Below, one piece after another: positions 44,575 through 55,301 of a DNA stretch of 64,000 nt. The translations under genes were made by a program, and so were the position numbers. This DNA comes from Byssothecium circinans (taxonomy: Eukaryota > Ascomycota > Dothideomycetes > Pleosporales > Massarinaceae): the NCBI GenBank assembly GCA_010015675.1, contig ML976978.1:128253-192252 (forward strand). Reading direction: 5' to 3'. The notes under the pieces are model-generated. The model did no database searches. It was not told the DNA's origin and worked only from the letters and a program-made list of their open reading frames with translations. Each line of letters opens with the position of its first letter. Position 1 is the stretch's first letter.

Positions 44575-46351
44575 CTACGAGCCCTCAAGCTGTGCCCTCA
44601 GACCCTCCTTGCCAACCTTCATCGCACGCTCAATCTCCATCTCTTCTTCCCTCAGCCTGCCCTTGCCATACGCCAAGTCTCTCTCTTGCTTGCGCTTTTC
44701 CTCTCGCACCCTCTTCTCGCGCTCTGCAAGCGCCTTCTCCCTTCGTCTCCGCTCCTCGCGTTTCTTTGCGGCCTCTGCATCCTCTTCTGCCGATGCAGTA
44801 GCACCCTCTGGGGCTTCGGGAAGCGTAGAAATGTAGGTTTCTACGAGGGAATCTCGTGTTGACGGGGCGAGGGATATATAGCGGATATCTGTTAGAATGG
44901 CGGTGGGAAGGGAAGAGAGTGTGGTTGAGCGATTGAGGGATGCGATGGGTTGTGAGCGAAGGAGGGAGGTGAGATCGGCTTTCAAGTCAGAAGAGCGCAT
45001 GCCGAGACGTTTGATGTGGTCTCTGTACAGCTTCTCCTTGTCTTTTTCGGACAGTTTCGTGTCTTTCATCTCGGGCTCTTTCCGATACTTGCGCTTGAAC
45101 TCTGGCCAGTAGAGCTTGGGTGTTGCGAACCGGTCGAGCAAGGCGAGATAGGGTATCCGAGGGTCGAGCTTCTGCTGCTTCGCTTTCTGCTCTTTGAGCA
45201 GCTGGGCTTTTTCTTTCGCCCATTCGTTGAAGCAGTCCTTACGCGCGTTCATATTGGGAAGCGCCTTGTAGCGCTCGTCGTCGTAGAGGCCGCCGCTCTC
45301 GAGGACCTTGTCCCAGGGTGTGTAAGGGTTGGTGTTTGTATCGTCCAGCAACTCTTTGAACAGTGCTTTGCAGTCTTCTTCAGACAGCGGCGGTTCTTCA
45401 TCTGCGTTTTCTTCATCGAAGCCGCCCTCCATCTCTTCCATCTGCGCTAGCTGCCACGCGAGATCTTCATCACCCATCTCCTGATCTTCTGCAGACTCTT
45501 CCGTCTTTTGTCGTTTCCGCGGGTGCGCCGATGCTTCCCCTTCATCGTCCGTGACTTCCACCTCCTCGTACTCTTCCTCGTCTTCCATCCCTAATTCGCC
45601 GTCCACTTCAACAACCTCCTGCTCGATCTCATCTTCTGCGACCGCCAAATCTGCGTCAATGTCGGCCATGGCGGTATCTTCTTCTTTATCGACTGGCTCA
45701 CCGCGCTCTTTCCGCTCCTTCCTCTCGCGCTCCATGCGGTCGAACTCCACCACCGCCTTCATCACGTTCGGAGGGAACTTCCAGAAGCTCTCGTTGGTGT
45801 CCTTGTTCCAGACAAACCTCCGGCCAAGCTTCGTCCTGACTAGAACCCATGGTGCGCAGTTGGGGATATCGCTGCGGTGCTTTGGACGGTCCTCCGCTTG
45901 TCGCCTTCTGTCTGGGAAGTTGCTGTACCCGCCGCGAAAGCCCCCACGAAATCCGCCACGAGGTCCGCCTCTTGCATGTTCCTGTGCCCTGACCTGACGA
46001 TATTGTTGTTCTAGTGCACGCCCTCCAAACATGAGGTCCTCCAACTGTTTCTTCGGATCGACAGCATTCTGTGGGGGTGGTACATTGTTGCCGTTATATC
46101 TAGAGCTTGCGCCGAGCGAACTATAGGGCTGTGGCACGGGGACGGGACGTTGATAGACGGCGGGTTCGGCGACTGGTCGCACATATGTAGATTTATTTGT
46201 TTCGTTGTTGAAGTAGTAGGAGTGGCCTGCGATCTGTTAGCAGCGCCTATGACGCAGTGAGAGTTGACTTGCCTGACGGCGCCTTGTGCTCTGTCCAGCC
46301 GGGCGGTAGCGGTGGAGGCGGAGGTGGCGGACGGACAGGGATATCTGCCAT
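44575..46351 (-). CDS. URN1: WW- and FF-domain pre-mRNA splicing factor, Urn1/Dre4-like
   Basis: Two exons on the minus strand: 46351-46273 and 46226-44575 (576 residues). The WW domain spans the junction: LPPGWTEHKAPSG from exon 1 and HSYYFNNETNKSTYVRP from exon 2. The 46 bp intron has a GC donor (GCAAGT) with GCTAAC branch site and CAG acceptor, so it is a GC-AG intron; no GT alternative rebuilds the WW domain. Downstream are an Arg/Gly patch (RGGPRGGFRGGFRGG), an acidic middle, a first FF domain (CKALFKELLDDTNTNPYTPW, about residues 310-365), a second FF-like repeat (PYLALLDRFATPKLYWPEFK) and a highly charged C-terminal helix. Yeast Urn1 and fission yeast Dre4 have this arrangement and associate with the spliceosome, so a nuclear splicing role follows from the family. 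It is divergent from PRE9, 213 bp away, suggesting a shared promoter. Confidence 0.9.
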
Positions 46352-46564
46352 GTTTTAATTGAAGCTGTAGAATATGCCCGATTCGTGAGCTGGTTGAGGT
46401 TGGTGCTGTGTTTCTGCGCTCGAAAAAGTGGTCGGGCTTGGCAAAGGCAACCGCCGACGCGCGTGAAGCTTGCCTGGAGCTACCATCAACACCATCACCG
46501 CCGTCCCCCCACCCCTCTCTACCACCTTTCCCTTTGCTCCCAAAAATCTATCAATCTCGCAACC
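46352..46564. promoter_or_regulatory. 213 bp bidirectional promoter between URN1-like and PRE9 genes
   Basis: Two conserved genes start divergently only 213 bp apart, so their promoters must overlap. I looked for the fungal proteasome element (GGTGGCAAA in yeast, Rpn4 box) and did not find an exact copy. Confidence 0.5.
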
Positions 46565-47424
46565 ATGTCACGGAGATACGATTCAAGGGTAAGCTGCCGT
46601 CCTCGCACGCCAGAAAAGCCCAGCTAACCCGCCCAGACCACCATCTTCTCGCCTGAAGGGCGTCTTTACCAGGTCGAATATGCCCTCGAAGCCATCTCGC
46701 ACGCCGGAACCGCACTAGGCATTCTCGCCAAAGACGGCATCGTGCTAGCGGCGGAGAGAAAAGTCACCAGCAAGCTGTTGGAGCAGGACACGTCGGCGGA
46801 GAAGCTCTACATCTTAAACGACAACATGATCTGCGCCGTAGCAGGCATGACGGCCGACGCCAACATCCTGATCAATTTCGCCCGTCAAGCCGCCCAGAGC
46901 TATCTCCTCACTTACAACGAAGACATCCCCTGCGAGCAGCTTGTGCGCCGGCTATGCGATCTCAAGCAGGGCTACACGCAGCGCGGTGGTCTCCGTCCGT
47001 TCGGCGTGTCCTTCATTTACGCGGGATGGGATCCGCAGAGGCAGTTCCAGCTGTGTCAGAGCAACCCCAGCGGCAACTACGGCGGCTGGAAGGCGACCAG
47101 CGTCGGTGCCAACAATGCATCGGCGCAGTCACTGTTGAAGCAGGACTACAAGGAGGACTGCGATCTGAAGGAGGCATGTGGGCTGGCCGTCAAGGTGCTC
47201 AGCAAGACGATGGACTCGACGAAGCTGAGCAGTGAGAAGAGTACATTCTCCCCACACCCATGGTAATCGCGATAGGCTAATACGGTGTAGTTGAGTTTGC
47301 CACGGTCGGCAGGACGAAGGCTGGCAAGATCTACCACCACCTCTGGGGGGCCGACGAGATCGATGCTCTGCTGAAGGAGCACGGCCTGGCGAAGCAAGAA
47401 GACACCGAGATGACGGAGGGATGA
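46565..47424 (+). CDS. PRE9: 20S proteasome alpha subunit, Pre9/PSMA4 orthologue
   Basis: Three exons: 46565-46588 (only eight codons, MSRRYDSR), 46637-47240 and 47291-47424, with introns of 48 and 50 bp (GTAAGC...GCCCAG and GTACAT...TGTAG). The product has 253 residues. The start [20 protein letters not shown] and then VEYALEAI is the alpha-subunit N-terminal signature, identical in most positions to PSMA4. Later markers are [50 protein letters not shown] and [14 protein letters not shown]. It forms part of the alpha ring of the 20S core particle; alpha subunits are not catalytic but gate substrate entry. The Glu/Asp/Lys-rich tail found in animal PSMA4 is short here. A tiny first exon is common in fungal proteasome genes. 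Splice choice is supported by frame and family fit. Confidence 0.97.
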
Positions 47425-47831
47425 GGGTTACATTAGTCATGACGGGAAAAGGCGTCCACGGGTCATATACTAGAGGTGGCCTGTACTATGTAGTATACCA
47501 CCAGCGGTGCGGCTACCATGCATCTTGGTAACGAATCTACTTTATGACGACGAGCTGCCCTTTTCCACACCTTAACCTGTACCATCATGCGCTACTTCCT
47601 TCATCACCATGTGTCGCTGCCGTTGCCAGTCCAGCACCTTCCTCCCATATGCTTACGTCATCCCTTTCCTATCGGATTTCCACACCGTCGTGGCTCCCAC
47701 CTTCGTCCCCATCTACTTCAACCATCCATCACATCTCCTACGATCCCCCCGTCTTCACCCGATACGCTCAGATTGCGTCTTATACCCAGCATTGTCTACT
47801 CTCTATTATCGCATGAGCATACTTTAGCACC
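47425..47831. other. Intergenic region
   Basis: About 400 bp of mostly C/T-rich sequence before the next + strand gene; likely a PRE9 3' end followed by a promoter and leader. No gene called. Confidence 0.5.
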
Positions 47832-48958
47832 ATGGCCAGCCCCTCCCGTCATGTCGGTAGCAATCGCTTCAGGACCGGCGGATCCGAGCAAGGCATTCTT
47901 CATAGACTACTCGAGGACATCACCCGCGCCGACCACGCGGTTGACGGCCGTGTCTTGGGTCACTCCTCGTTCGGTGCTCCTACACCCCACTCTCGTACTA
48001 CTTCTATCTCCCATCAGCATTCTGGATCATCGGTGTAGGTCAACGGAGGACCAGCCGCTGAGGATTCTCGGAAGAAATTGAGGGCACACGATGAGGCTCG
48101 CGAACAGAGACAATCCAGTGGCGGCAGAAGGAGCCCAGTACTGAACACCCCATCATCCGAGCAAGAACCGAATCAATCCCGCCAGTTCGCCGCCAGGAGC
48201 TCATCGCCTCTTATTGTCACATTAGCTGATGCGCTTTTTGGTCGTGATGCGACGTTTGAGATGGGCGACCTGCCATCACCTCAATCCAAGCTTCCAGAAA
48301 GCGCACTGTGTATGTCGCTACTCTCCAGTCTCACACTATTTGTCCTGAATCGGACCAAGGAATGGTTGCGAGACTTCCGATACAGTCCGCCATTATTTGC
48401 TGAACCGTTGACTGTGTAGTTGCCAAGAGGAACCGCAGTGCCACGAGCTCTCCCGAAATCCTTTCCAAACGACTGCGCGCGGATACATCTCCAATAGCTC
48501 TTCCTAATCGAACGAAGCAATCCCCATCCGAAAGCCCTACCGTATCAATGCGAGGCGGCGGTCCCGTTGCTGTCGCAGCAACTCACAGCCGCCAATCTAG
48601 CCTCACAGAGCAGACCCATTACGCCCGCTCAGAGTCTGGCCATGCCCGAGTTTCGTCGACGCTATCATTTGGAGAAAACCCTCGCGTTCTGCCCTCTACA
48701 CCTCCTCGATCTTACTCGTCTCGCAAAGGCTCTCCACGACCGATGACCCCTCCTTGGATGCAGCCCTTCCAGTTGGTCGAAGGTGAAAAGTCCATCTTCA
48801 TCAATGTTCATGGAGAGTACCACGAAGAGCGCCCTCTATGTCTCTACTGCTACCGCCTTCGTGGAGCCTTCAATCCAATCTCAGAGGGTGGCTGCGAAGT
48901 TTGCGGGGAGGAGAAGATATTGCAGGGACACTACTGGGAAGCGCCATACCGTGAATAG
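47832..48958 (+). CDS. Conserved-looking hypothetical protein with C-terminal CxxC pair (zinc-ribbon-like)
   Basis: The best model has three exons: 47832-47939, 48039-48309 and 48420-48958, 305 residues. The second intron (110 bp, GTATGT...TGTAG) is well supported because it removes an in-frame stop and keeps phase. The first (99 bp) removes the TAG at 48036-48038 and keeps frame, but its donor (GTTGAC) is weak, so the 5' end is less certain; another start in a different frame (MSVAIASGPADPSK) is possible. The middle is Ser/Pro/Arg-rich with a basic patch (KRLRADTSP). The C-terminal 70 residues are the structured part: PPWMQPFQLVEGEKSIFINV, HGEYHEERPLCLYCYRLRGA and GGCEVCGEE, with two CxxC pairs 17 residues apart that could bind zinc. 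Family and function unknown; nuclear location is a guess from composition. Confidence 0.65.
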
Positions 48959-49926
48959 TTCAAGATGGATGGAATTCTTGACGAGGCGCACGCAAAGCCT
49001 AGGAAGACTTTCCACCGTCAGGGCCGCCACTAGCGCTGCTGCTTGACGGGTTGAGGTTCGAAAAGCCACGTCGATGGTTATTGGGGTTTTATTTGTTTTG
49101 GTTTGTGTCTTTCCTTGTTCCTCACTTCTTGACTTTTTGTTGCATTCCTTGGATTCTTCTGTCTAGCCCTAGATGTTTCACTGCACGGAAAACATGTCGT
49201 TGCGGTACTGAGCACCGTCCCTCTGCGTGTCTCTCTTTGGTGGATTGTGCTTTTCCAGAACATTTCACACGTTACTCTTACTTAGCTCGTGGTCATCGTG
49301 TACTATCACCGGTGCGACGATGAGTTACGGACCCATTGTTAGGGCAACGTTTCGACGGCACGCATCATTAGACAACGAGGTACCACTGCCCAACGACACC
49401 AAAAAGTCTCGTTCTAACATGTTTAGGCGAATGGTGCCGTGTGTGACACCAGACACTGTCTTTCGTGGAACCCGCTTAGTCCACAGGGTATTAACCGCAC
49501 AATGTCTCACTTTGAAACCTCGCACATGCAACATTCCACATGGTCTCTCATATACCGAGCTACAACGACCCATGCCCTATGCGCAGAATTCCCCTTACCA
49601 AAGGGTCATCTCACGCTCCCTCTTCTTCTTCTTTTGTGCGACGTCAACCCAACGTTAAGTTGCTGTATTCTTATTTTCCGACTTGGTAGGCACTCACGGA
49701 TGCCGAAGGGCCAACACAGGACTGTTGATTCACACCGTCGCTCTTTCCATCCCCGGCGCAACGCAGTCAATATTTATTTCGTACCATCTTCTGCCAACTT
49801 TCTCCCCTTCATTCTTCTTGCGTACCCGCACTTGCGACCACTCTATCAGGTGCACTGCAAATCCACTCTGATCATCTGATCGCAGTAAACACAGTCGGAG
49901 ATACCGACAAATTCGATCGAGCAGCG
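48959..49926. other. Intergenic region
   Basis: About 970 bp. Frames at 49227-49879 overlap on both strands and show no domain; not called. It includes a T-rich stretch (49070-49160) that probably belongs to the 3' untranslated region of the preceding gene. Confidence 0.5.
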
Positions 49927-50562
49927 ATGGAGGGCAACGCCAACCGCACGGACGAGACGCATTTTCCATCGTCGTCGCCTTCATCTTATCGACTGTTAAT
50001 ATCGGACCTGGCATCTCAGACGCCTTCATCAGCAATTTCCTCCCTTTCACAACGACAAGGAAGTCACACACCACAACAATTTCATCACCATTCTTCAGGC
50101 TCCACATCAAACGCACAATCCTATCAGCCGTCAACCACGGAAGACCTGCATCCTCTTCCACCTCAACAATCCTCCTCGCGCCATCACTCAGTATCTTCCA
50201 CATCATCCTTACCTTCATCACCATCTACCGCCTCATTATCATCCACCTTCTCCCACACCTCTCAGTCCGTCTCATCGACATCATCATCTACACCACCCCC
50301 GCACGATACATTCTACGCCAACCAACCCGGCGCGGGAATACAGCAGACGCAGCATTTGGTCGGAGGCCAATGGGTGTATGGAACTTATGACCTTGGTGGC
50401 GGAAGGAGGGGAGCTATCTCGGGCCCGAGCGAAGGGTACCAGGGAAGCGGTGGGTGGACGGGAGGAGAGAGCAGTGGGAGTGAAGAGGAAGGGAACAGGG
50501 GTGCCTGGCGAAGGGGGGAGGGTAGGGATGAAGGGGAAAGGGGGGATGGTGACGGGGCGTAG
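49927..50562 (+). CDS. Hypothetical Ser-rich low-complexity protein
   Basis: A 211-codon frame starts at an ATG in good context (GCAGCGATGG). The first 130 residues are dominated by Ser, Thr, Pro, Gln and His (SVSSTSSLPSSPSTASLSST), then comes a short more ordered segment (FYANQPGAGIQQTQHLVGGQ, WVYGTYDLGGGRRGA), and the tail is Gly/Glu/Arg-rich. A conserved-looking WVYG core in a disordered protein is seen in many small ascomycete proteins of unknown role. The codon periodicity and long frame favour a real gene, but composition alone could produce such a frame. Nothing suggests a signal peptide or membrane helix. Confidence 0.5.
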   Translation: MEGNANRTDETHFPSSSPSSYRLLISDLASQTPSSAISSLSQRQGSHTPQQFHHHSSGSTSNAQSYQPSTTEDLHPLPPQQSSSRHHSVSSTSSLPSSPSTASLSSTFSHTSQSVSSTSSSTPPPHDTFYANQPGAGIQQTQHLVGGQWVYGTYDLGGGRRGAISGPSEGYQGSGGWTGGESSGSEEEGNRGAWRRGEGRDEGERGDGDGA

Positions 50563-51183
50563 ATGACTTTTGTGATGTGGCAGAATGTATGATGCATAGA
50601 CTAGACTGCGCTTGTGGATGGGGGATATATGGGGAGATGTGTGATAAGATCCGTCGGATTGTTAGAACTTAGAAATGAAGATTTGGGGTTTAGATTGTGA
50701 GCTTGGAGACTGCTTCTGCGTGTATACAATCGATTTACTTGGGACAACTCGCCATTTGTGTATTTTTAGGTTTATTCTCTACTTGGCGTTGTGGGGTTAA
50801 GCATCCCGGTAACAGTGTAACTTTTAGAGTACGTCCATTTCTGCTGACTATGTATTCCAGCCGCTTTACCGCTAGGGAGATTATGTTTATGGGTATGATA
50901 GACAGCGTGGCCTGATATATGGCGTAGGGAACTGCTGTTACCATAGGAGGAAGCTTTGCTGTAATGAGCTGGTTTCTGTACCGTGTTGAAAGCGGGAAGG
51001 CAGGGGATGTGGTGAGAATCTTGAGGGAAGTGCAGGAAGTACATGTCATAAACTTTTGGTTGTTTTCTGCTCATGTGCCGTACTGTTCCCGCTTATCACG
51101 CCTTCATCCCTTCGCATGTAACACCCGCCATCGGCCGCAAGTCCTTCCTTGCAGTCTTTTTAATACGACAGATACCCACACTC
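50563..51183. other. Intergenic region between convergent genes
   Basis: About 620 bp without a supported gene; it should contain two facing terminators. Confidence 0.5.
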
Positions 51184-52583
51184 CTACCCCGACGCCCCCG
51201 AGCTACAACTCAACCCCGGATCCGCATTATCGATATTCGCACACAGATACTTCGGCGACCCCTTGGGCGTCGTCACGCTCCAGCCCGAGAAATTCACATT
51301 GCACGTCCCCGCGGACGGACAGTTGATATTCGCAACGGTAGGGGCGTACTTTGCGCTGACGGCGCCTTTGAAGTTTTTGAAGTAGATGTCTGTGACTTGG
51401 GCAGTTGATGGGTTGGATGCGCAGTATGAGGCGTCTTCGTTGTAGCAGGATTGGATCTGTGCGGCGTAGTCGCTGGATGAGACTGTTATGCCGTCGAAGG
51501 TGACGTTTCTGTGAACGGTGAGTGATGGTCTGGTAGGTTAGGTTGGGGGTTGGGGTGGGGCGGTGTGGCGTACCTCACAACAGCAGTGCCGTGCTTCGAG
51601 CCACCGGGGTACAGCTTTATCCCCACCGCTTTGGTGGACGTCTGCATGTCCGCGTTCTTGACGTAGATGTTTTGCACCGTGTCAGTGCTGCCGGCTTTCT
51701 TTCCTAACGAGCCTACGGAAATGCCGTGCGAGCCTTTGCACGTGATGGTATCGACGGTGCAGTAATTCGCACCGGGTTTGAATGCGATACAGTCATCGTT
51801 GTTCGAGACGGTGATGTTTTTGAATGTCGTGTAGGATGCGGGACCGACGTCGAAACCGTCTGTGTTTTTGGGCAGGTTGGAGCTGGAGGAGACGGCGGTG
51901 AGGGTTAGGGAGGTTAGGGCTGTGTTGGCGGAGTTGCCGGTGATGCTGAAGAAGACGTCTAGTATGTCGTTAACGGAAACATCTGAACGAAGAAGGAGGT
52001 TTCTTTTCCTTTTTTTCTTTTTGATGGAAAGGAGGGAAGTTAACTTACTAGGCGCATTCTTAACCCTCAAATTACTCACACTAACCCCCTTGGACCCACC
52101 CCCAACCACCACCAAAGTCGGCCGGTCGAAACTACTATCCCCCGCAAACTTATCCCAGCTCTTCTGCCCATTCCCGTCGAGTAACCCACTACCCGTCACG
52201 CTCCTGATCTTCGCCCCCGTGATCCCGCTCAGCGTAATCACGGCTGATTTTCCATTCCAGAACGAAGTGTCGTCGCTGACTTTCAACGTTCCTTCGATCT
52301 GGAAGTCGCAGTTCGAACAACCCGAGAAGTCGAGGACGGAGCGTATTTGATAGGTTTCCCCAGAGGGTATTTGGATGATGCCGCTGGAGCCGCAGGAGGT
52401 GATTGCGGCTTTGATGGCAGGGACGTCGTCGGTCGAGGCGCTGCCCGCGGACGTGGGGATGCAGGTTGCGCGCTTGGTGAGGTGGTTGGTGCGTTTTGTG
52501 AAGAGGGTATTTGTGTTTACGGGGGTTGCGAAGGCTAAGGTTGTTGCCGTGAGGAATTGCAGAATTAAGGCTGGATGGAGCAT
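51184..52583 (-). CDS. Secreted GH28 polygalacturonase-family pectinase (exo-type)
   Basis: Three exons: 52583-52049, 51982-51574 and 51508-51184; 422 residues. The first intron (66 bp, GTAAGT...TTCAG) is in frame and stop-free, so it hides in an open frame as a Lys-rich insert (IKKKKRKR); the second is 65 bp (GTACGC...CACAG). A signal peptide (LILQFLTATTLAFATP) is followed by Lys-Arg processing sites near 30 and 37. GH28 catalytic motifs are present: NTDG with D220, NDD with D241 and D242, and SHG with H264. The usual RIK is GIK here (K301), the Arg being absent, which suggests an atypical substrate subsite. It would hydrolyse galacturonan or a related pectin backbone outside the cell. It is divergent from a pectin methylesterase gene 829 bp away, whose product would de-esterify its substrate. 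Exact specificity (exo-polygalacturonase or rhamno-type) not determinable. Confidence 0.92.
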
Positions 52584-53412
52584 TTTGTCGGCTGGACCTA
52601 CGGTAGGGTCATCTGCGTGGAGATGCTTAACGGTCTTGGACTCTTGTAGTGCCTCTGCAAAATGCGAAGTAGGGCGGAGGAAGTATTACTCGTGGATTTT
52701 GTGTCGCTGGTTTCATTATTTTGGTGTACTGGTGGTTGCATGAACCGGGATCGGTAAAACACCGTATAATAGAGTTGGGACGAATTTGGTTTAGCGCCCG
52801 TCTTTGTTCCGACTACAGTCCAACATTGCTACTCTTGTACAGCATCAAAAAGCGCAGAAACCGAGAGAAGAATACGTGTAGCTAGCATAACTAAGCTAGC
52901 GGGAAATCTTCCGATTATCGAAACAGATATCTCGCCATTATTGCAAATGTTCGGAATCTACGCACGGCTAACGAACAGAGGGGTAGCTTACATTGTACCT
53001 GAAGATCTTAACGCTGGCGCAAGTATCGCGTGTCACCGGAAAAAAGCTAGCTAAGCTCTTATGCACATACATGTAGGTTATTGGTCCACAGCTTCTATAG
53101 TGCTGTAGGGCCGAAGATCTTACCTGAGACGGAAAGCGAATATGCTTCGCTTAGAAAGACCCCAGTAATTCCTAAAATAACTGCCATAAGGTCATATGCA
53201 CGTCTACCATGGTTTGCCCTTGTGCTTGGTGGACGGTGGGTGGAGCTACATATTATTCCAGCCAGCTTCCGCATAGTAGCCCGGTCACGCTAAAGTGAGA
53301 ACAGTGACTCTCCACGAATTAACCCGTCCAAGAGTTTCAAAGATAAAACTATCTATGACATATTTAGCACGCGCATCTCACATCTCCAGCATTTCCGAGT
53401 TCTGTGGTCACT
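52584..53412. promoter_or_regulatory. Divergent promoter region shared by two pectinase genes
   Basis: 829 bp between the GH28 start (52583, -) and the methylesterase start (53413, +). It would carry both promoters. One GCGGAG at 52674-52679 fits the CreA carbon-repressor consensus SYGGRG, but a single hexamer is weak evidence. No coding frame is supported. Confidence 0.45.
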
Positions 53413-54558
53413 ATGTTTGGCTCAAAGATCTTCACTGTTCTTGTCTCAGCTCTGAGCTTGCAGACCTCTGCAGCTCCACTCACCAAGCGTGCATCACGCA
53501 CTAGTCCGCCCAGTGGCTGCAAAGTTATCCGCGCTTCGCCGCAATCAGGCGAGTATGCCACCCTAGGTGCAGTGCTTAGCGCACTAGGGACGTCTGCAAC
53601 AGCCTCAGCGTGCATCTTCATCTACGGCGGAACATACAAGGAACAAGTCACTATACAATACAAAGGCCCACTTACCATCTACGGCTACACTACCGAGTAC
53701 GTTCTTCGCCACACTCAGAAACATCACTGACCAAATCAAGCACCACATCTTACAAGAACAATGTCGTGACCCTGACCTCAAGCCGAAGCTCCCCCGAAGC
53801 CGGCTCCAACGACAAATCCAGCACCGCAAACATCCTTACCAACAGTTTCGCCGCCTACAACATCAACTTCGCGAACACATACGGCCAAGGCGCTCAAGCT
53901 GTCGCCGTGACCGCCAATGGAAACAAACAGGGCTTCTACGGTTGCTCGTTCAAAGGCTACCAGGACACCTTGTACGCCAAAGATGGCGACCAGTACTACT
54001 CCAACTGCTACATTGAGGGCGCGGTAGATTACATCTTCGGCAAAGCGTCGGCGTGGTTTGGTGAATGCACGATCGCGAGTAATGGTGGGGGAGCAATTAC
54101 TGCGAGCTCGAGAGAGGATGCGGGAGATCCGGCGTGGTATGTTTTCGACCATAGCACGTAAGTCTTCTCTACAACCTTGGTGAAGTTTGAAGAGAGAGGC
54201 TAAATTGGAGATAGAATCACCGCTGCTTCAGGTGCCAGTGTAGCTGGGAAAGTGTATCTCGGTCGGCCATGGCGCGTTCTCGCTCGCGTCATCTACCAGA
54301 ATAGCGCACTTACCAAGGTCGTGAATGCTGCGGGTTGGACTACCATGGCCGAGGGAGCTACACCGTGAGTTTTTATCGCCTAGCTGGAGATGAACTTATG
54401 GCACTGATATAGCTTGTAGGATTTATCAAGAAGTCAAAAACACCGGTGATGGATCTAGCACGTCTGCGCGAAAGTTTCTGACGCAGTCGAGCACGGCGGT
54501 GACGAAGGCGCAACTGTGGCCTAGTTCGGGGACGGAGTGGATTGACAAGTCGTATTGA
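53413..54558 (+). CDS. Secreted pectin methylesterase (carbohydrate esterase family 8)
   Basis: Four exons: 53413-53696, 53741-54157, 54215-54364 and 54420-54558; introns of 44, 57 and 55 bp (GTACGT, GTAAGT and GTGAGT donors; AAG, TAG and TAG acceptors); 329 residues. Signal peptide FTVLVSALSLQTSAAP, then Lys-Arg at 25-26. The CE8 signatures are complete: QAVAV (Q147), GYQDTLYA (Q169 and catalytic D170), DYIFGKASAWF (nucleophile D191) and LGRPW (R250). It removes methyl esters from homogalacturonan, releasing methanol and exposing the chain to polygalacturonases such as the product of the divergent neighbour. The total length is normal for fungal family members (about 320-340). An in-frame GTG three codons upstream is not a start; the ATG gives a proper signal peptide. 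Confidence 0.95.
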
Positions 54559-55301
54559 TTGGTGTGGTTAATGCCAGAAACTGTAGGGGTTTTGGTGGAA
54601 ATTAGTGCTCTTCATCATAAGGCTTTGCCCAATTACTTGTGATCGCGACCGACGACAAATTCACCTGTTACGACATAAAGGCTCCGATGCTCTCCATCAT
54701 AATACATGGCTACAGCCGTGAGTGGGATGAGGTGCAAGGAATGCAATCAGCAGTTATCGTGGCATGGGTGTATTGCATAACAAGAGAAGAAATCCCTCCG
54801 AGTGAGGAACCAGGGAAGCTTCAAGGGGTATTGTGGCATTAAAGAGACGCATGTGATAAGGGAGTGGGCCACAAGAGTGAACAGTTGGGTAAGGAGGGCC
54901 AAGGGGTGGAGCTACGAGGAACTGGTCATCCTCAAGTCCGCAGACGACCAAAGAAGACCTGCGGGGCTACTAGTCCTGAGAGATTGCAGAAATCGGGAAG
55001 TAACAAGGTGTCATGCAAGTGTTTTCCTCCATGCCCGCAGTCCAAAAGTCCAAACATCCACTGGTATCGCAACTATGGCCGGAGGAGTCTCTGTCGGTAA
55101 GAGGAGAGTGGAGAGCCTTTCGGCAGTGCGTGAACTCTCCCCCACTGGTGAGAAGCAAGTCGGGCGACGATAGTGTGGTACTATCTGGTGTCAAAGATCG
55201 ACCGAGAACTCAATGCTACTGAAAGTTAGTGCTCGTCCATATAATAAAAAGTATGTTCACCTGCCTTGCAGCCAACTGCACAGCAAGGGTTCGAGGCCTA
55301 T
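54559..55301. other. Intergenic region between convergent genes
   Basis: About 740 bp. Overlapping frames at 54802-55222 on both strands show no domain or splice logic. No gene called. Confidence 0.5.

Noticed and set aside
49227..49879. Overlapping 143- and 146-codon frames
   Set aside because: They overlap each other in different frames with no domain, and lie in a region that looks like 3' and 5' untranslated sequence.
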